This document shows, piece after piece, positions 44,395-54,618 of a DNA stretch of 64,000 nucleotides. The stretch lies in assembly GCA_946965045.2 (NCBI GenBank), contig OX337228.1, positions 5,890,001 to 5,954,000 of the forward strand. The letters are read 5' to 3'. Numbering within the stretch: position 1 is the first letter of the stretch; each line of letters begins with the position of its first letter. The notes beneath the pieces are model-generated. The model had not been told where the DNA came from and made no database searches. It was given only the letters and a program-made list of their open reading frames with translations. A program made the position numbers and the translations under genes. The DNA is from Epithemia pelagica (taxonomy: Eukaryota > Bacillariophyta > Bacillariophyceae > Surirellales > Surirellaceae).

Positions 44395-45027
44395 ACCTAA
44401 TCCAGCTATTTTTCCTGTCTTGAATTGGCGTAGCCTCCACTGGTTTCCCTAGCTAGTATGGGTTTATGTTAGGGATATGTCCATCGTCGGTTCAGAATTC
44501 AGAATACTCTGACACGATTTGACGGATACAGAGGTATCTTTCAAGCCCCGTGCTCGTACCTTTGTCCTTTGTATCCCTTGCATTGCACCTTTTCGAGGTG
44601 ACGCAATACCGTCCGAGTATGAGCATGGGAGATTAGAGACGCATCGCCGCGGGGTGAAGCATTCCTCTCCCAATGATTCCCCTATTTTGAAACTGCGGAA
44701 CTAATGATGCTTATCCAATGGACGACTACAGCGACGTAGCGAATTCCTCTGAGTTGCTTTCTATATTCCACAAACGAAAGTCCTCAATCCTCAAGGTCGA
44801 TTTGCATGTAACCGAGAAATTGTCGACATTGACTACGCTAGATACTCCTAGGAGTGGGACATAGGACTAGAGGTAAGTACCTCAGGTGGATCGGGGTAGG
44901 AGAGGTAGAGATCTGCAGTCGCATGAAATATCTTTTCCCCAAGATGTCGTTTTTGAGAAAGACACCTGCAGCATGTCGACAGTTGATCTGAGATCTTGGG
45001 ACCACTAGCAAATCAACGAGAATAACC
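44395..45027. other. Intergenic, no gene seen
   Basis: 633 bp between L13a and P5CR. Holds TACTCCTAGGAGTG near 44846, a short palindrome-like word of the dispersed AGGAGTA family. Open frames are short and unconserved. Confidence 0.4.
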
Positions 45028-45955
45028 ATGGCTACCAACAATGATAAAACGCTTTCAGTGGGATTCATTGGTTCTGGAATGATGGCTTCCGCCATTATGG
45101 TGAGTGATACGTTCTCGACCTTTCGCACTTGATGTATCGTCTTACGTCGTCCATGTTGGAAAGGATGGTATTATTTCAAGAAAACTCGTTTCAAGTCCAG
45201 AATCTATTTCCTGTTCAGATGTTTTCGACGCTCCGTTGCAAAACGCTCGGAAGAAAGGAATCTATGCTACAGATTCAAACCGCATTGTGTGCGAGCGTAC
45301 CCGTGATGCCATCATTATTGCCGTCAAACCAGACACTGTCGCACAAGTTTGCCACGATATATCGGCTGTTGAAGAATCTAAAAGTGCAGTGATCATAAGT
45401 GTTGCAGCTGGCGTCACAATCGACACACTTGAGCAGAATCTCCGGGGTCGTCGTGTAGTTCGTGTGATGCCCAATCAAGCTTGCACGGTGGGAGAATCAG
45501 CGTCTGGCTTTGCGCTTGGATCTTTGTGTACCAATGAAGATCGAGATATTGTTCAGGCTATCTTTGGTGCGTGTGGCGTAGCTCGCGAGTTCAAAGAGTT
45601 CCTGTTAAATGCAGTTACAGGATTGTCAGGAAGTGGGCCTGCCTATGTCTTCCAATTCATTGAAGCACTTGCTGATGGAGGCGTACGCGTCGGCTTGCCT
45701 AGGGCTGAAGCAATCCAGCTTGCGGCACAAACGGTGAAAGGAGCGGCTGAAATGGTGCTGACGACTGGGAAGCATCCCGGTGAACTAAAAGACCGTGTTA
45801 CATCACCTGGTGGGACGACAATTGCTGGTGTGGATGAGTTGGAGAGAGGTGGTGTGAGAGCCGCGACCATACAGGCCGTCAAGGCAGCGACAAAACGGTC
45901 GATGCAGATGGGTGGAGTGAGCGAATCAGAGATTACGAACAAATACAATCTCTAG
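45028..45955 (+). CDS. Pyrroline-5-carboxylate reductase
   Basis: Last step of proline synthesis: reduces P5C to L-proline with NAD(P)H. Exons 45028-45099 and 45164-45955; phase-0 intron of 64 nt; 287 aa. The exon-1 Rossmann motif is SVGFIGSGMMASAIM (G-x-I-G-x-G-x-M). Exon 2 shows RTRDAIIIAVKPDTV, VISVAAGVTIDTLEQ, VRVMPNQACTVGESASGF and the C-terminal active-site block AVTGLSGSGPAYVFQFIEALADGGVRVGLPRAEA, then TVKGAAEM and KDRVTSPGGTTIAGVDELERGGVRAA. All expected motifs are present; no targeting peptide, so probably cytosolic. Confidence 0.96.
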
Positions 45956-46268
45956 AAAAGCGATGAGTAATTGTTATTTGTGGAGTTTGCTTTCGTCAGG
46001 TAATTTCCCGTAAGATCTTCATACCAACCGGCTAAACATTCTATCAGTTTGCATGCTCATATGTGGACCTCCTTATCCATAACATTTTCCATAACATTGA
46101 AGGGAAAGCGTCCTTCTAAGACCACCGAGAAACAATATCGGAGTAGGACGACATACTCGTGCTCCTACACTCCACTAGAGGTAGGTTTACTCGGAGTACC
46201 TACCTAGCTAGAGGTAGGTAGCTTCGCCATGGCCGAATAGAATCTGTCCGTCGTCGGCACACATTCGA
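45956..46268. other. Intergenic with AGGTAGGT/AGGAGTA words
   Basis: 313 bp between P5CR and HisG. From about 46140 to 46215 it is rich in TAGGTAG, CTCCTAC and CTAGCTAG words, like the repeat island. No gene seen. Confidence 0.45.
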
Positions 46269-47370
46269 ATGTTCTTTGACGAATCTCCAACCTCCGCCCG
46301 ACACAACCAACATCAACCCTCAGCTCTCAACCCTCAACATAACACGTGTGAACTTCATTGTCGACTACGAGCTGATCTCCACCAACAAGTTTGTGCAAAA
46401 AGAATGGAGCCCAGTAATCCAAAACAATGGAGTCCACCTGGCAACTGCAGGTTTGCTATTCCGAAGAAAGGCCGTCTTCATGAAAAGGTTCTGGAGATGC
46501 TGAAAGGTGCTGGAATCAGCTTTCGTCGGGAACCACGTCTGGACGTTGCTTTGGCAGTCGACTTGCCAATTACACTCGTGTTTCTTCCAGCATCGGATAT
46601 TCCCAAATACGTTGGGGAGGGAGACGTCGACATTGGGATCACAGGACAAGATGTTGTCAAGGAGGCAGGTGTTGTGGTTAACAACATCATGGATCTTGGT
46701 TTCGGCAAGTGTCGGCTATGCCTCCAAGCCCCTGTCGCAGACAAAATTACAAGTGCTGAGACATTGGCAGGCAAGCGCATTGTGACAAGCTTCCCAGAGA
46801 TCTCGAAACAGTTTTTCCAGCCTCTTGACGAGAAATTGGGAGTTACGACCAAAATCAGTGTACTTTCGGGCTCGGTGGAGGCTGCTTGTGGGCTCGGTCT
46901 TGCAGACGCTATCGTTGATCTTGTTGAGACTGGCACCACTATGAAGGTAGGTTTATTGGATTTCCTGAATCAGCTCTCGTGAACATTTTCTCAGCATTGA
47001 ACGATTTAATGTGGAGCAGGCTGCTGGACTGGAGATTGTTTCCGAAATCTTTTCGACACAAGCGAGCCTCATTGTTAATCCGCATGCACAGCACCAAGAT
47101 ATCGTGGAAATGGTGAAACGGCGCATCGAGGGTTTTATTACAGCCACCAAATACTGCCTTATCATTTACAATGTGTCAGACAATCTCCTTCAGCAAGCAT
47201 GCGCGCTCACCCCGGGTAAGAAATCGCCGACCATTACAACTCTTGATGATGGTGGGAAATCCGTCTCTTCTCTGGTGCTCAAGAGTGAATTGAACAAAAA
47301 GATGGATGAACTCCATGATCTTGGTGCTACTGATATACTTTCGATGGACCTTAGTAACTCTCGCATGTAA
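46269..47370 (+). CDS. HIS1: ATP phosphoribosyltransferase, long form
   Basis: First step of histidine synthesis, condensing ATP with PRPP. Exons 46269-46946 and 47020-47370; phase-0 intron of 73 nt; 342 aa from the first ATG, or 297 aa from the ATG at 46404 (MEPSNPKQW). The catalytic part has FAIPKKGRLHEKVLEMLKGAG, LVFLPASDIPKYVGEGDVDIGITGQDVV, RIVTSFPEISKQFF and SGSVEAACGLGLADAIVDLVETGTTMK, joined by splicing to AAGLEIVSEIF. The C-terminal HisG_C regulatory (histidine-feedback) domain follows: CLIIYNVSDNLLQQACALTPGKKSPTITTL and MDELHDLGATDIL. Hence the self-sufficient long form, as in plants and fungi. Confidence 0.95.
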
Positions 47371-47967
47371 ATCTTGGTCGAAAAAGGTTGGGCTCTGTCC
47401 GGTGACATCTTGGTCAACATGCATTTCACTTTGAAAAAGATGTAACACTAAATGATAATACAACACCATGTTTGTCTGCTTTCTAGAGCGTGGTTTTGGA
47501 AGTTCTACTCCCAAAAATAGATAGCGTGAGGATGGTTTACTGATCTCGACTCCTCTAAGACTTGAGAATTGACTTTGATGGGCCTCTCGCCATCAAACTC
47601 TTCTGACGTCACACACGTCTCGAGGTTGTGGATTGTGTTTGGGAGAAGGCTTTCCAGCGACTGAAATTACTGCGAGGTTGCGTGGACGCGCGCGACGAGG
47701 TTGAATTCGGCTGAAAAAATCAGGATGTGTCAAAGATACTCGGCGGGGGGAACATTTTGTTGCACCTATTGCCTTGATGAAGCAAAAGAAAAGAGAAGCG
47801 AAACTGAAGCCTGTTTCTTGTCCATTCATAAGTTCGGTTTGCAAGAAACACAACCAGCGCTAAATCCAAATTTCACTCTCCAAGGTGAGATTGAATCACA
47901 CTGAGCAGTGCCAAACAATCTCACAGAAGAAAGCTTGTCACCATTGTGCCAACGAAAAAGAGTAAGG
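47371..47967. other. Intergenic, no gene seen
   Basis: 597 bp before the MYND gene. Open frames here are short and unconserved; a non-ATG open frame runs into the MYND gene from 47908. Confidence 0.4.
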
Positions 47968-48959
47968 ATGCGTAGTATGAGAGGAGCCCCCGAATATGGC
48001 CTGCTGTCGGATCGAGCCGCCATGGCCTTTCATTGCGGCAATCACCGACAGGCGGCCGACTTGTATGCCGAATCCTTTTCTAAAACGCCATCTCATTGGT
48101 GCATCTATCGCTACCACATTCTACACGGTTTAATGTCCGTGCTGGAAGAACGGTACTTTGAGGCGACCGACAAGGATTTGGAGTTTTTGCAAAAGGTAAT
48201 GGAAGACAAACACGAGCCCAAGCTGTATCGCTGTGATGCAGCTCGCTGTCTGGGGATTTTGAATTGGGACCGTCTACGTCGAGAGGAAGCGGCCGAATGC
48301 TATCGTGATGCACTCCGATTGGGAGAAAAAGTCACCGAAAAGGAGCGGCGTAAAAAGATCCATGCCATGAAAGACATGCAACTTGTAGAACGACAGGTGG
48401 GAGAAGTCTTGACGAGATTTTACAGACGACACGGAACAATCTCAATCGGCTCGAAAATCCCACGGCGGCACATGCCCCTTTTGCACCCACCAATAACATG
48501 CGGTCGGACGGATCGGCCATGCCCGCCAATGCCGGACGGCGACCGGTGCAGCTTAAAGTAGGTCCTTTGGGGTCTGACATGACGCCTGACAAGGCAGATT
48601 TTCTTCTTTCAACCGGTGGATCCCAGTGTGACCATTGTGGGAAAACAAGACAAGAATTGGGGGTGTCGCACTTGTTATCCTGCTCGCAGTGCCGCAAAGC
48701 CTATTATTGTGGTGCGGAATGTCAACGACTTCAGTGGAAAAAGGGGCACAAGAAGCATTGTCGCAAGCCAGGACAATTTCAAACTGGAGATTATCTTCAA
48801 ATCCATGGTCTCCAGTCGAACTCGGATCTGAATGGGACCATTGTGCACGTGATCGGACCCGCGACCACAACCGGACGATGGGAAGTGCGGATTCCTGGTG
48901 GAACCAAATCCATTTCGGTGTCGGGTGAAAAGCTAATTCAGCTTCGACCTCCTCTGTAA
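47968..48959 (+). pseudogene. MYND zinc-finger gene with an apparent one-base frameshift
   Basis: The 5' part (47968 to about 48410) encodes a helical, TPR-like region (GNHRQAADLYAESFSKTPSHWCIYRYHILHG; REEAAECYRDALRLGEK). The 3' part is in another frame and carries a MYND finger (CDHCGKTRQ...LLSCSQCRKAYYCGAECQRLQWKKGHKKHC) followed by a small beta domain (GDYLQIHGLQ...VIGPATTTGRWEVRIPGGT). Around 48411 the first frame reads VGEVL and the second reads DEILQTTRNNLNR; adding one base between them would give a continuous coding sequence. The frames overlap for ~150 nt without a sensible normal-length intron. It could be a real disabling mutation, an assembly error, or a 29-nt intron. The ATG at 47968 is preferred to a GTG at 47908. 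Confidence 0.6.
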
Positions 48960-49613
48960 GAGCATACGAGGATTGGACTCCGTGACCAAGGTTGGAGGCC
49001 ATCACTGTGAAGATATGTTATGGCCTGTTTCTGTTTTCTTGGACGATACTGTGTTGTATTTTCCAACGGCCTAAAAGTTGCACGAATACCTTGGTTTAGA
49101 TACTGCCACTAAATAAATATGGACAAGCCTACGAGCCAATTTCCAGTCCTTTCCAGAAACCAGTGACTAGCACTTTGTCAACGTACTTTAACCTTCAACA
49201 CCTGCAGGTTGGCTTACTTCTTTTAAGGCACTTGACATGCCTTGCTGCAACAGTTTTCTTTCGTGGCATAAGGTTACTCTGTTGTATGTTGTATCAGTAT
49301 CAACTATAGGAAGTAGGAAGTCCGGGAAGCTATTGAAATCGCCTTAAAAGCTTGTTCCGTCTCGGATTGCACTACAGACAGATTATCAACAAGCTAGCCT
49401 TTCTCGTCCTAGAGAGGTCGCGTCAATGTCCCAAAAGGCTAGGTCGTTCGTCCAAACATCATCCAAGATTTCGGGGAGGCAACGTGTTCTCGTAGGACAG
49501 AATTCAGGTCTCAGCGTATATCTACAACCGATTAGGCGTAAGAAAGTGCGCCGGTCAGTTGGATGGCACGTGTCTTTAATTAATTTTGGTCCTGATGTCG
49601 GAAATCTGGTCCC
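48960..49613. other. Intergenic, no gene seen
   Basis: 654 bp between the MYND gene and the minisatellite. An open frame beginning at 49426 runs into the repeat and is not considered coding. Confidence 0.4.
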
Positions 49614-49816
49614 GATCTCGGAATTCGGGTCGATCTCGGAATTCGGGCCAGATCTCGGAATTCGGGTCGATCTCGGAATTCGGGCCAGATCTCGGAATTC
49701 GGGTTTTACTCTGAAATAAAGTATACTTTTGTCGGAATTCGGGTCGATCTCGGAATTCGGGTCGATCTCGGAATTCGGGCCAGATCTCGGAATTCGGGCC
49801 AGATCTCGGAATTTGG
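49614..49816. repeat. Minisatellite, alternating 18/19-bp units
   Basis: About ten copies of a unit containing TCGGAATTCGGG, in two variants: TCGATCTCGGAATTCGGG (18 bp) and CCAGATCTCGGAATTCGGG (19 bp). A ~30-bp unrelated interruption lies at about 49705-49731. The unit is partly self-complementary (CCGAATTCCG core), so it looks similar on both strands. It lies 157 bp left of the piggyBac end and outside the element. Confidence 0.9.
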
Positions 49817-49972
49817 TCTTTCCGTTGAACGGTTTTCAAGTTGCCATGCCTGCTTGCAATATCCTGTTTGACAGGTCAACTCGGCTCTCTAATGACTAGA
49901 TAGCTAGGAGTACTATTAGCCACTATCGAAATTCGGGGTTTTAGCTATGGAATGGGAACACGATCTACTTAA

Positions 49973-49984
49973 CGCCATTCGTAA
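49973..49984 (+). repeat. Left terminal inverted repeat of the piggyBac element
   Basis: CGCCATTCGTAA directly after TTAA; perfect complement of 54607-54618. Confidence 0.93.
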
Positions 49985-50327
49985 TCGGGCAGTAAATACA
50001 CTACTCGCATAACTTTGAGTAGTAAATACACTACTCGCTTAATTTCCTTTCCACCCTACGTCGTCAATATCCACGTCATCTCTTTTTTGACCCGTCATTC
50101 TGATAGATCTCGTCATTTGGAGCGTTTTGGTATATGACACCCTACACTAATTCTCAAGTTGTGATGGTTGTTTCCTCGTTCAAAAAATCGCTACTTTCCC
50201 TCATTTTTCTTCCTTGACGATAGAGGTCCGACTTTGACCATAACTCCTACATTCTAAAAGTCGTTTCGAGTGTCGGCAATCTCCATTCAAGTCCATAATA
50301 ACATCAAGAAGTGGTGTACGGAAGGAT

Positions 50328-53300
50328 ATGTTGTCAACCTCGACCAATTCGGCCGGAGAGACCCAAACGTCACAGAGTGCGTACTCTCAGTCGTTACTCG
50401 ATTCATCTCAAGAAGCCAACGAATCAAGTCAAGCATCCTCCAGACCAGTTTCTGTTCCTACGCGACGACAGCCACAACAACGCAATCGGTTCTCCTACGC
50501 AAGAAGAAAGTTGATCGCTCCACATTCATTCTGGCTCGATCGGAATTTTCTCAACCGGTTCACTGCCACATTTCCTGGTCGAACAGTGAGCGCGCCGTTG
50601 TTGCTTCAGGGACAGATCCAAGCCTGTCCAACGAACAAGAATGGAAACGTTTATGTTGTATTTTGGAACCAAGCTGACCACCCAAATCTTGATCCAGCTT
50701 GGGTATGCCGTCATTACCCGTCGACCCAGTATTTCAAGGATCTCCTCAAAGACTACATCTATGCCTACGACGATTGGAAACGTCGTCAGGATTCGACGGG
50801 AAATACCTCTACGACCAACAACAACAACGCCGCTCCGTATTCTCGTCGTAACCAATTGTCTCCAACCGACAATAATACACAACAAACTTCCACCACCTTG
50901 ACCCAGACCGACAATACACAGCCAACTTTGAACCAAGTCACGCAGACAAACAATACACAGCAGCTTTCGATGTCTTCGACCCGTGGCAATAATCGGGAAA
51001 GTGAAACCCCACTTTCGCACGATTCCAATGAACCTGATTTGCCTTCTCCCCAAGATGACGACAATTCTGATAACCAAGACATCCCATCGACAATTGAAAG
51101 GGCCCAACGTCGCGCTCAACTCCGAACTGCAGCTGCAGAAGATGGGTCACCTGCTCTGTCCAATCTCACAGACAACCAGCCAAGTCAAGGCATTACAGGC
51201 AACACACCTCCAACCAATCCTGACTCTCGTCCCATACGCCTTTTTGGGAGCGGCAGTACTGTCACTAATGGAGAATCTGGTACCGCGACAGAGAACGCGT
51301 CAATGCCTAGTCGGCGACTTCGACGACGACCCAATGACACAGAGGACTCAAGTGATTCTGAATCGGACGAAGATGGAGCGGACCCAGACGACAATTTGGA
51401 ACAAGACGAACAAGTTCCACGCCCAGACAATCCACTGGAGGACCAGAATGATTCGGACGATGAGGATGAAGAGGAAACTGAAGAAACACCCCCTCCCGTG
51501 CCCCCTCCACAACAAAACACAAATGCAGCACAACAAAACACAAATGAGACGAATGAGAACAACCAACCAGAACAAACCATTCGTCAACTCATGGATGCGT
51601 TGGTATTTTCATATCAAGAGACAGAACTTTCGGCTGAACCTACCGAATGGATTGGAAAAGACGCGAATCATCGTTCCATGTACAGTGGACCAGATGGTCT
51701 CAGGAATGGAGTTAGTGACAACTTTACCAATCCATACCAATGTTTCCAGTTTGTTGGTGGCCTGTCAAATTCGCTGATAGCAGATATGGCAACTGCTACG
51801 AATGTTTATTTCCACGAGAAGATAAAACCAAACCTGGTGTCTCGTCGTGGATACTACCACTCACAAAAGTGGCAGAATGTCACTCTCGAAGAGATGACGA
51901 GATTTCTAGGGATCATCCTGATGATGTCCCTTCGTCCCGTCGACGGAGGAGGATACGGTGCATATTTTCAAACTACAAATCGCATGTATAATGTCGGGGC
52001 CGGCCAACCGGCTATTGAAATCAAAGATAGCGCAGGATGGGCCAGTCAATATATGAAGTTAGCACGTTTCCGGCAGATTCGGGGGGCTTTCCACTTCGAG
52101 GAGAGTCCAAGCAGGCGTGGCGGTGACAAATGCCATCAGTTACGAAAGTTGATCACAGCCCTCAACGCAGCTTCAAAACGTAGCTTCCGGATCCCCAAAG
52201 ACATGGCGTTCGACGAAGGTGGCATTGGATGCAGGTCACGGTACTGTCCGGTGAGACAGTATAACAAAGATAAACCCCAGAAGTTTCGGGTTGACTTTTT
52301 TATATTGTCTTCTTCTTCCACCTACGCAATTCTTCATCTGGACGTTTATCAAGGAAAAAACACGTCCAATGCCTACATACGGCCGGAAGCTAAACAGCTC
52401 CCTACTACCATGAAGGCAGTCGTCAACGCCTGTTACGCATTGGGCATCCACAAGTTGACAGATGGTTACCGGCATCTGTCGATGGACAATCGATACGCTG
52501 CTCCGAAGTTGGCAGTCATCCTCCGCGACCGGCTCCGTCTTTTTTCCACTGGGACATGTCGGGCCAATAGGATTGGTTGGAATCGAACCAAGTTGAATTT
52601 GAAGCGGACAAAGACAAATCGGGGTAATTGCATCTTGTTTCATGACCCAGTGAATGGGCTCATCTTCGGGCAGTGGGTGGATTCGAAAACGGTGAACTTC
52701 GTAAGTTCCTACGAAGATTCTGGAAGTGGGATCGTCCTCCGCCAAGTGGGCAGTCAGAAAGTGGAGTTTGTTTGCCCTGTACCGCTAATACGGTACCAAA
52801 TGAATATGGGCGGCGTTGATAATGGTGACCAGATGAGGTTTCAGTTCGGAGGATTTGCAACCCATTCACACTTCAAGAAATGGTATAAGAAATCTGGCTT
52901 CGCTGTGATTGATTGTATGCTACTCAACAGTTATATTGCTTGGAACCTTGCAGCAGGCAATCGTCCTCGTTCCCGTAAAACGAAGTTGTCGCGGCATGCA
53001 TTTTACACAATCATTGCCCAAACAATGTGCAGCTACGTCGCTCCTCAGGAAGTAGATGCTTTGGCTCGTCGGACAAGAAACAATAACGAATCAACATGTA
53101 ACGATGGGCACTACCCAGTGGCGGTAGAAAGCAACAAACAAGTTGGATGTGCTGTGTGTATGCTGGAATATAGATGGAAGAAGCAAGAACTTAAGATGGG
53201 TGGGTTATTCAAGAACGTTGGGAGATGCGTCAAGTGTGGGATTGCGGCCCACACGGTGGCTTGCCAACACAAAGGAGAAGAAGGCTGGAAAATCCACAAC

Positions 53301-53615
53301 CGGCCTGAGTTTCAGAACAAGACGTGCTTCGAAATCTTGCACTCATCAACAGGAAAAGAGATTTTCGTGGAGGCAGACGAGGGGTCTCGGTACACATACA
53401 CGGTGAGAAAGAACCATCCCGTTGTGGCGGAACTACGGGAAGCACAAGGCTTGACATCAACGTTGACTCGGAAAAGAACACGCCAAGGAGCCGGAGAAAC
53501 GCAACCACGTAGACGAAGACGACAAAATGAGAATGAAGAGTCGGATGCATCAAATACAGACAATGAGAACAACGAAGATAACGACGAAGATGATGAAGAG
53601 TTTGAGGCAGTGTAG
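50328..53615 (+). CDS. PiggyBac-family DDD transposase
   Basis: 1095 aa, single uninterrupted frame. N-terminal region: a folded-looking segment (LIAPHSFWLDRNFLNRF, then NGNVYVVFWNQADHPNLDPAWV, about residues 65-135), then ~280 residues rich in Asn, Thr, Gln, Asp and Glu. The transposase core starts near residue 420 (LVFSYQETE; NPYQCFQFVGGLSN). The catalytic Asp triad is visible as D629 in MAFDEGGIG...R-x-x-P-V-R-QYNKDKPQKF, D720 in LSMDNRYAAPKL and D831 in NMGGVDNGDQMR. A Cys/His-rich C-terminal domain (CAVCMLEYRW; GRCVKCGIAAHTVACQH) matches the zinc domain that binds piggyBac ends. A basic stretch (RKRTRQ...RRRRRQ) could be a nuclear signal, and the tail is acidic. It is about twice the length of insect piggyBac transposase, mainly because of the N-terminal extension. 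Confidence 0.95.
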   Translation: MLSTSTNSAGETQTSQSAYSQSLLDSSQEANESSQASSRPVSVPTRRQPQQRNRFSYARRKLIAPHSFWLDRNFLNRFTATFPGRTVSAPLLLQGQIQACPTNKNGNVYVVFWNQADHPNLDPAWVCRHYPSTQYFKDLLKDYIYAYDDWKRRQDSTGNTSTTNNNNAAPYSRRNQLSPTDNNTQQTSTTLTQTDNTQPTLNQVTQTNNTQQLSMSSTRGNNRESETPLSHDSNEPDLPSPQDDDNSDNQDIPSTIERAQRRAQLRTAAAEDGSPALSNLTDNQPSQGITGNTPPTNPDSRPIRLFGSGSTVTNGESGTATENASMPSRRLRRRPNDTEDSSDSESDEDGADPDDNLEQDEQVPRPDNPLEDQNDSDDEDEEETEETPPPVPPPQQNTNAAQQNTNETNENNQPEQTIRQLMDALVFSYQETELSAEPTEWIGKDANHRSMYSGPDGLRNGVSDNFTNPYQCFQFVGGLSNSLIADMATATNVYFHEKIKPNLVSRRGYYHSQKWQNVTLEEMTRFLGIILMMSLRPVDGGGYGAYFQTTNRMYNVGAGQPAIEIKDSAGWASQYMKLARFRQIRGAFHFEESPSRRGGDKCHQLRKLITALNAASKRSFRIPKDMAFDEGGIGCRSRYCPVRQYNKDKPQKFRVDFFILSSSSTYAILHLDVYQGKNTSNAYIRPEAKQLPTTMKAVVNACYALGIHKLTDGYRHLSMDNRYAAPKLAVILRDRLRLFSTGTCRANRIGWNRTKLNLKRTKTNRGNCILFHDPVNGLIFGQWVDSKTVNFVSSYEDSGSGIVLRQVGSQKVEFVCPVPLIRYQMNMGGVDNGDQMRFQFGGFATHSHFKKWYKKSGFAVIDCMLLNSYIAWNLAAGNRPRSRKTKLSRHAFYTIIAQTMCSYVAPQEVDALARRTRNNNESTCNDGHYPVAVESNKQVGCAVCMLEYRWKKQELKMGGLFKNVGRCVKCGIAAHTVACQHKGEEGWKIHNRPEFQNKTCFEILHSSTGKEIFVEADEGSRYTYTVRKNHPVVAELREAQGLTSTLTRKRTRQGAGETQPRRRRRQNENEESDASNTDNENNEDNDEDDEEFEAV

Positions 53616-53698
53616 TAAAAAACAGATCAACATATCAAATTGACATTCTAAGCAATATTCAGTTACTACTACGAGGATGTATTGACTCCCTGTGTTGC

Positions 53699-54365
53699 CT
53701 AATGGTCAGTAGGAGCAGGAATGAAACCAGTATAAGGGTCGTCTGTGTTTTCATTCGGGAAATTTTCACGGACAAAGTCCACTAGGCAAGGAGGTAGTTC
53801 AACACGGTTGCCCTTCCCCAGTGTGCCATAGAGCTTGTTGGTAAGGCGGCGGTACAAATGGTAGCGTATGGAACGGTTAGGCTTACCAAGGCCCTTGAGG
53901 TGCGTCGCAATATCGTGCATGTAAGGGAGGTGCTCAACAACTTGGCACGGGTTGAGTTTGCAAACGGGGCAAACATTCTCCCAAAACATGTATCCATGTT
54001 TATTGCTAGAAGACTGTTGAGTATTGTTCAATTCATGAAGGATGCGGTCAATGCTTTCCATCGTCGCGTATTCTTCAGGAATAAAGCGGGTTTCAGTGCG
54101 TTCTTTGGCTTGGTGAACTACGTTGCCGTCCTGATTTGTTGTCATGACAAGAGACTTCTGCAGGGTAAAGGGCACAAACACTCCACTTGATGAACAGTTG
54201 TTGTCGGGGAGGTGGGTTTCTGCAATGTCGACAGATTCGTTGAATGCTAAAAGACAAAACAAAAATGAGGTGAGGATCATTTGCGCATCGTGAATGGGTG
54301 CGATAGCAACTTTTGGTATAATCGTTCCGTACAAACACACCTTCCATCATACCCGGGTCATCCAT
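53699..54365 (-). CDS. Accessory gene of the piggyBac element, function unknown
   Basis: On the strand opposite the transposase and wholly inside the terminal repeats. Exon 1 is 54365-54341 (MDDPGMME...), exon 2 is 54246-53699; phase-1 intron of 94 nt with GTGTGT donor and TTTTAG acceptor. The product is 190 aa: MDDPGMMEAFNESVDIAETH.... The central part has YMFWENVCPVCKLNPCQVVEHL (C-x2-C-x4-C, followed by H residues: possible zinc site), then a basic helical region RSIRYHLYRRLTNKLYGTLGKGNR and LPPCLVDFVRENFPNE. No known family recognised. An upstream continuous open frame (to 54340) exists, but the spliced model gives an ATG and a clean intron. Confidence 0.65.
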
Positions 54366-54606
54366 GGTTGCGTTGTGGTTTGGTTTGACAATTCAATGAT
54401 CCCAATGACATAGTGCAATGAGATCAGTCAATGCATTGGATACTACAGCGCGATGAAAGCAACAAAAATGATGCTGGCGGAGAGTTAAAACGATCTGTTT
54501 TCAAACACGGTTAAGGCGCGAGCAGTATAAGCGAGCATAACCACTAATCCCATAAATTTTATGCGAGTAGTAAACTGGTTGCTCGCTAGTGCTTAAAACG
54601 CGTTCC

Positions 54607-54618
54607 TTACGAATGGCG
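54607..54618 (-). repeat. Right terminal inverted repeat of the piggyBac element
   Basis: TTACGAATGGCG directly before TTAA; perfect complement of the left end. Confidence 0.93.

Larger units (their letters stand above)
49973..54618 (+). mobile_element. Complete piggyBac-type transposon, 4.65 kb
   Basis: Flanked by TTAA on both sides (49969-49972 and 54619-54622), the canonical piggyBac target duplication. The ends are perfect 12-bp inverted repeats CGCCATTCGTAA (49973-49984) and its complement (54607-54618). Subterminal copies of CTACTCGCATAA lie at 50001-50012 and inverted at 54559-54570. A short direct repeat AGTAAATACACTACTCGC occurs at 49991-50008 and 50021-50038. The body carries an uninterrupted transposase on the plus strand and a second gene on the minus strand. 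Intact ends and frames suggest a recent, possibly active insertion. Confidence 0.93.

Noticed and set aside
48401-48429. 29-nt GT-AG intron in the MYND gene
   Set aside because: It would restore frame but is far shorter than any other intron here and removes sequence that looks coding (DEILQ); kept only as an alternative to a frameshift.
49614-49816. CRISPR-like regular repeat
   Set aside because: Units abut without unique spacers and the genome is eukaryotic; it is a minisatellite.
50526-51580. Minus-strand open frames opposite the transposase N terminus
   Set aside because: Val/Ser/Cys-rich translations that mirror Asn/Asp/Thr repeats of the real frame.
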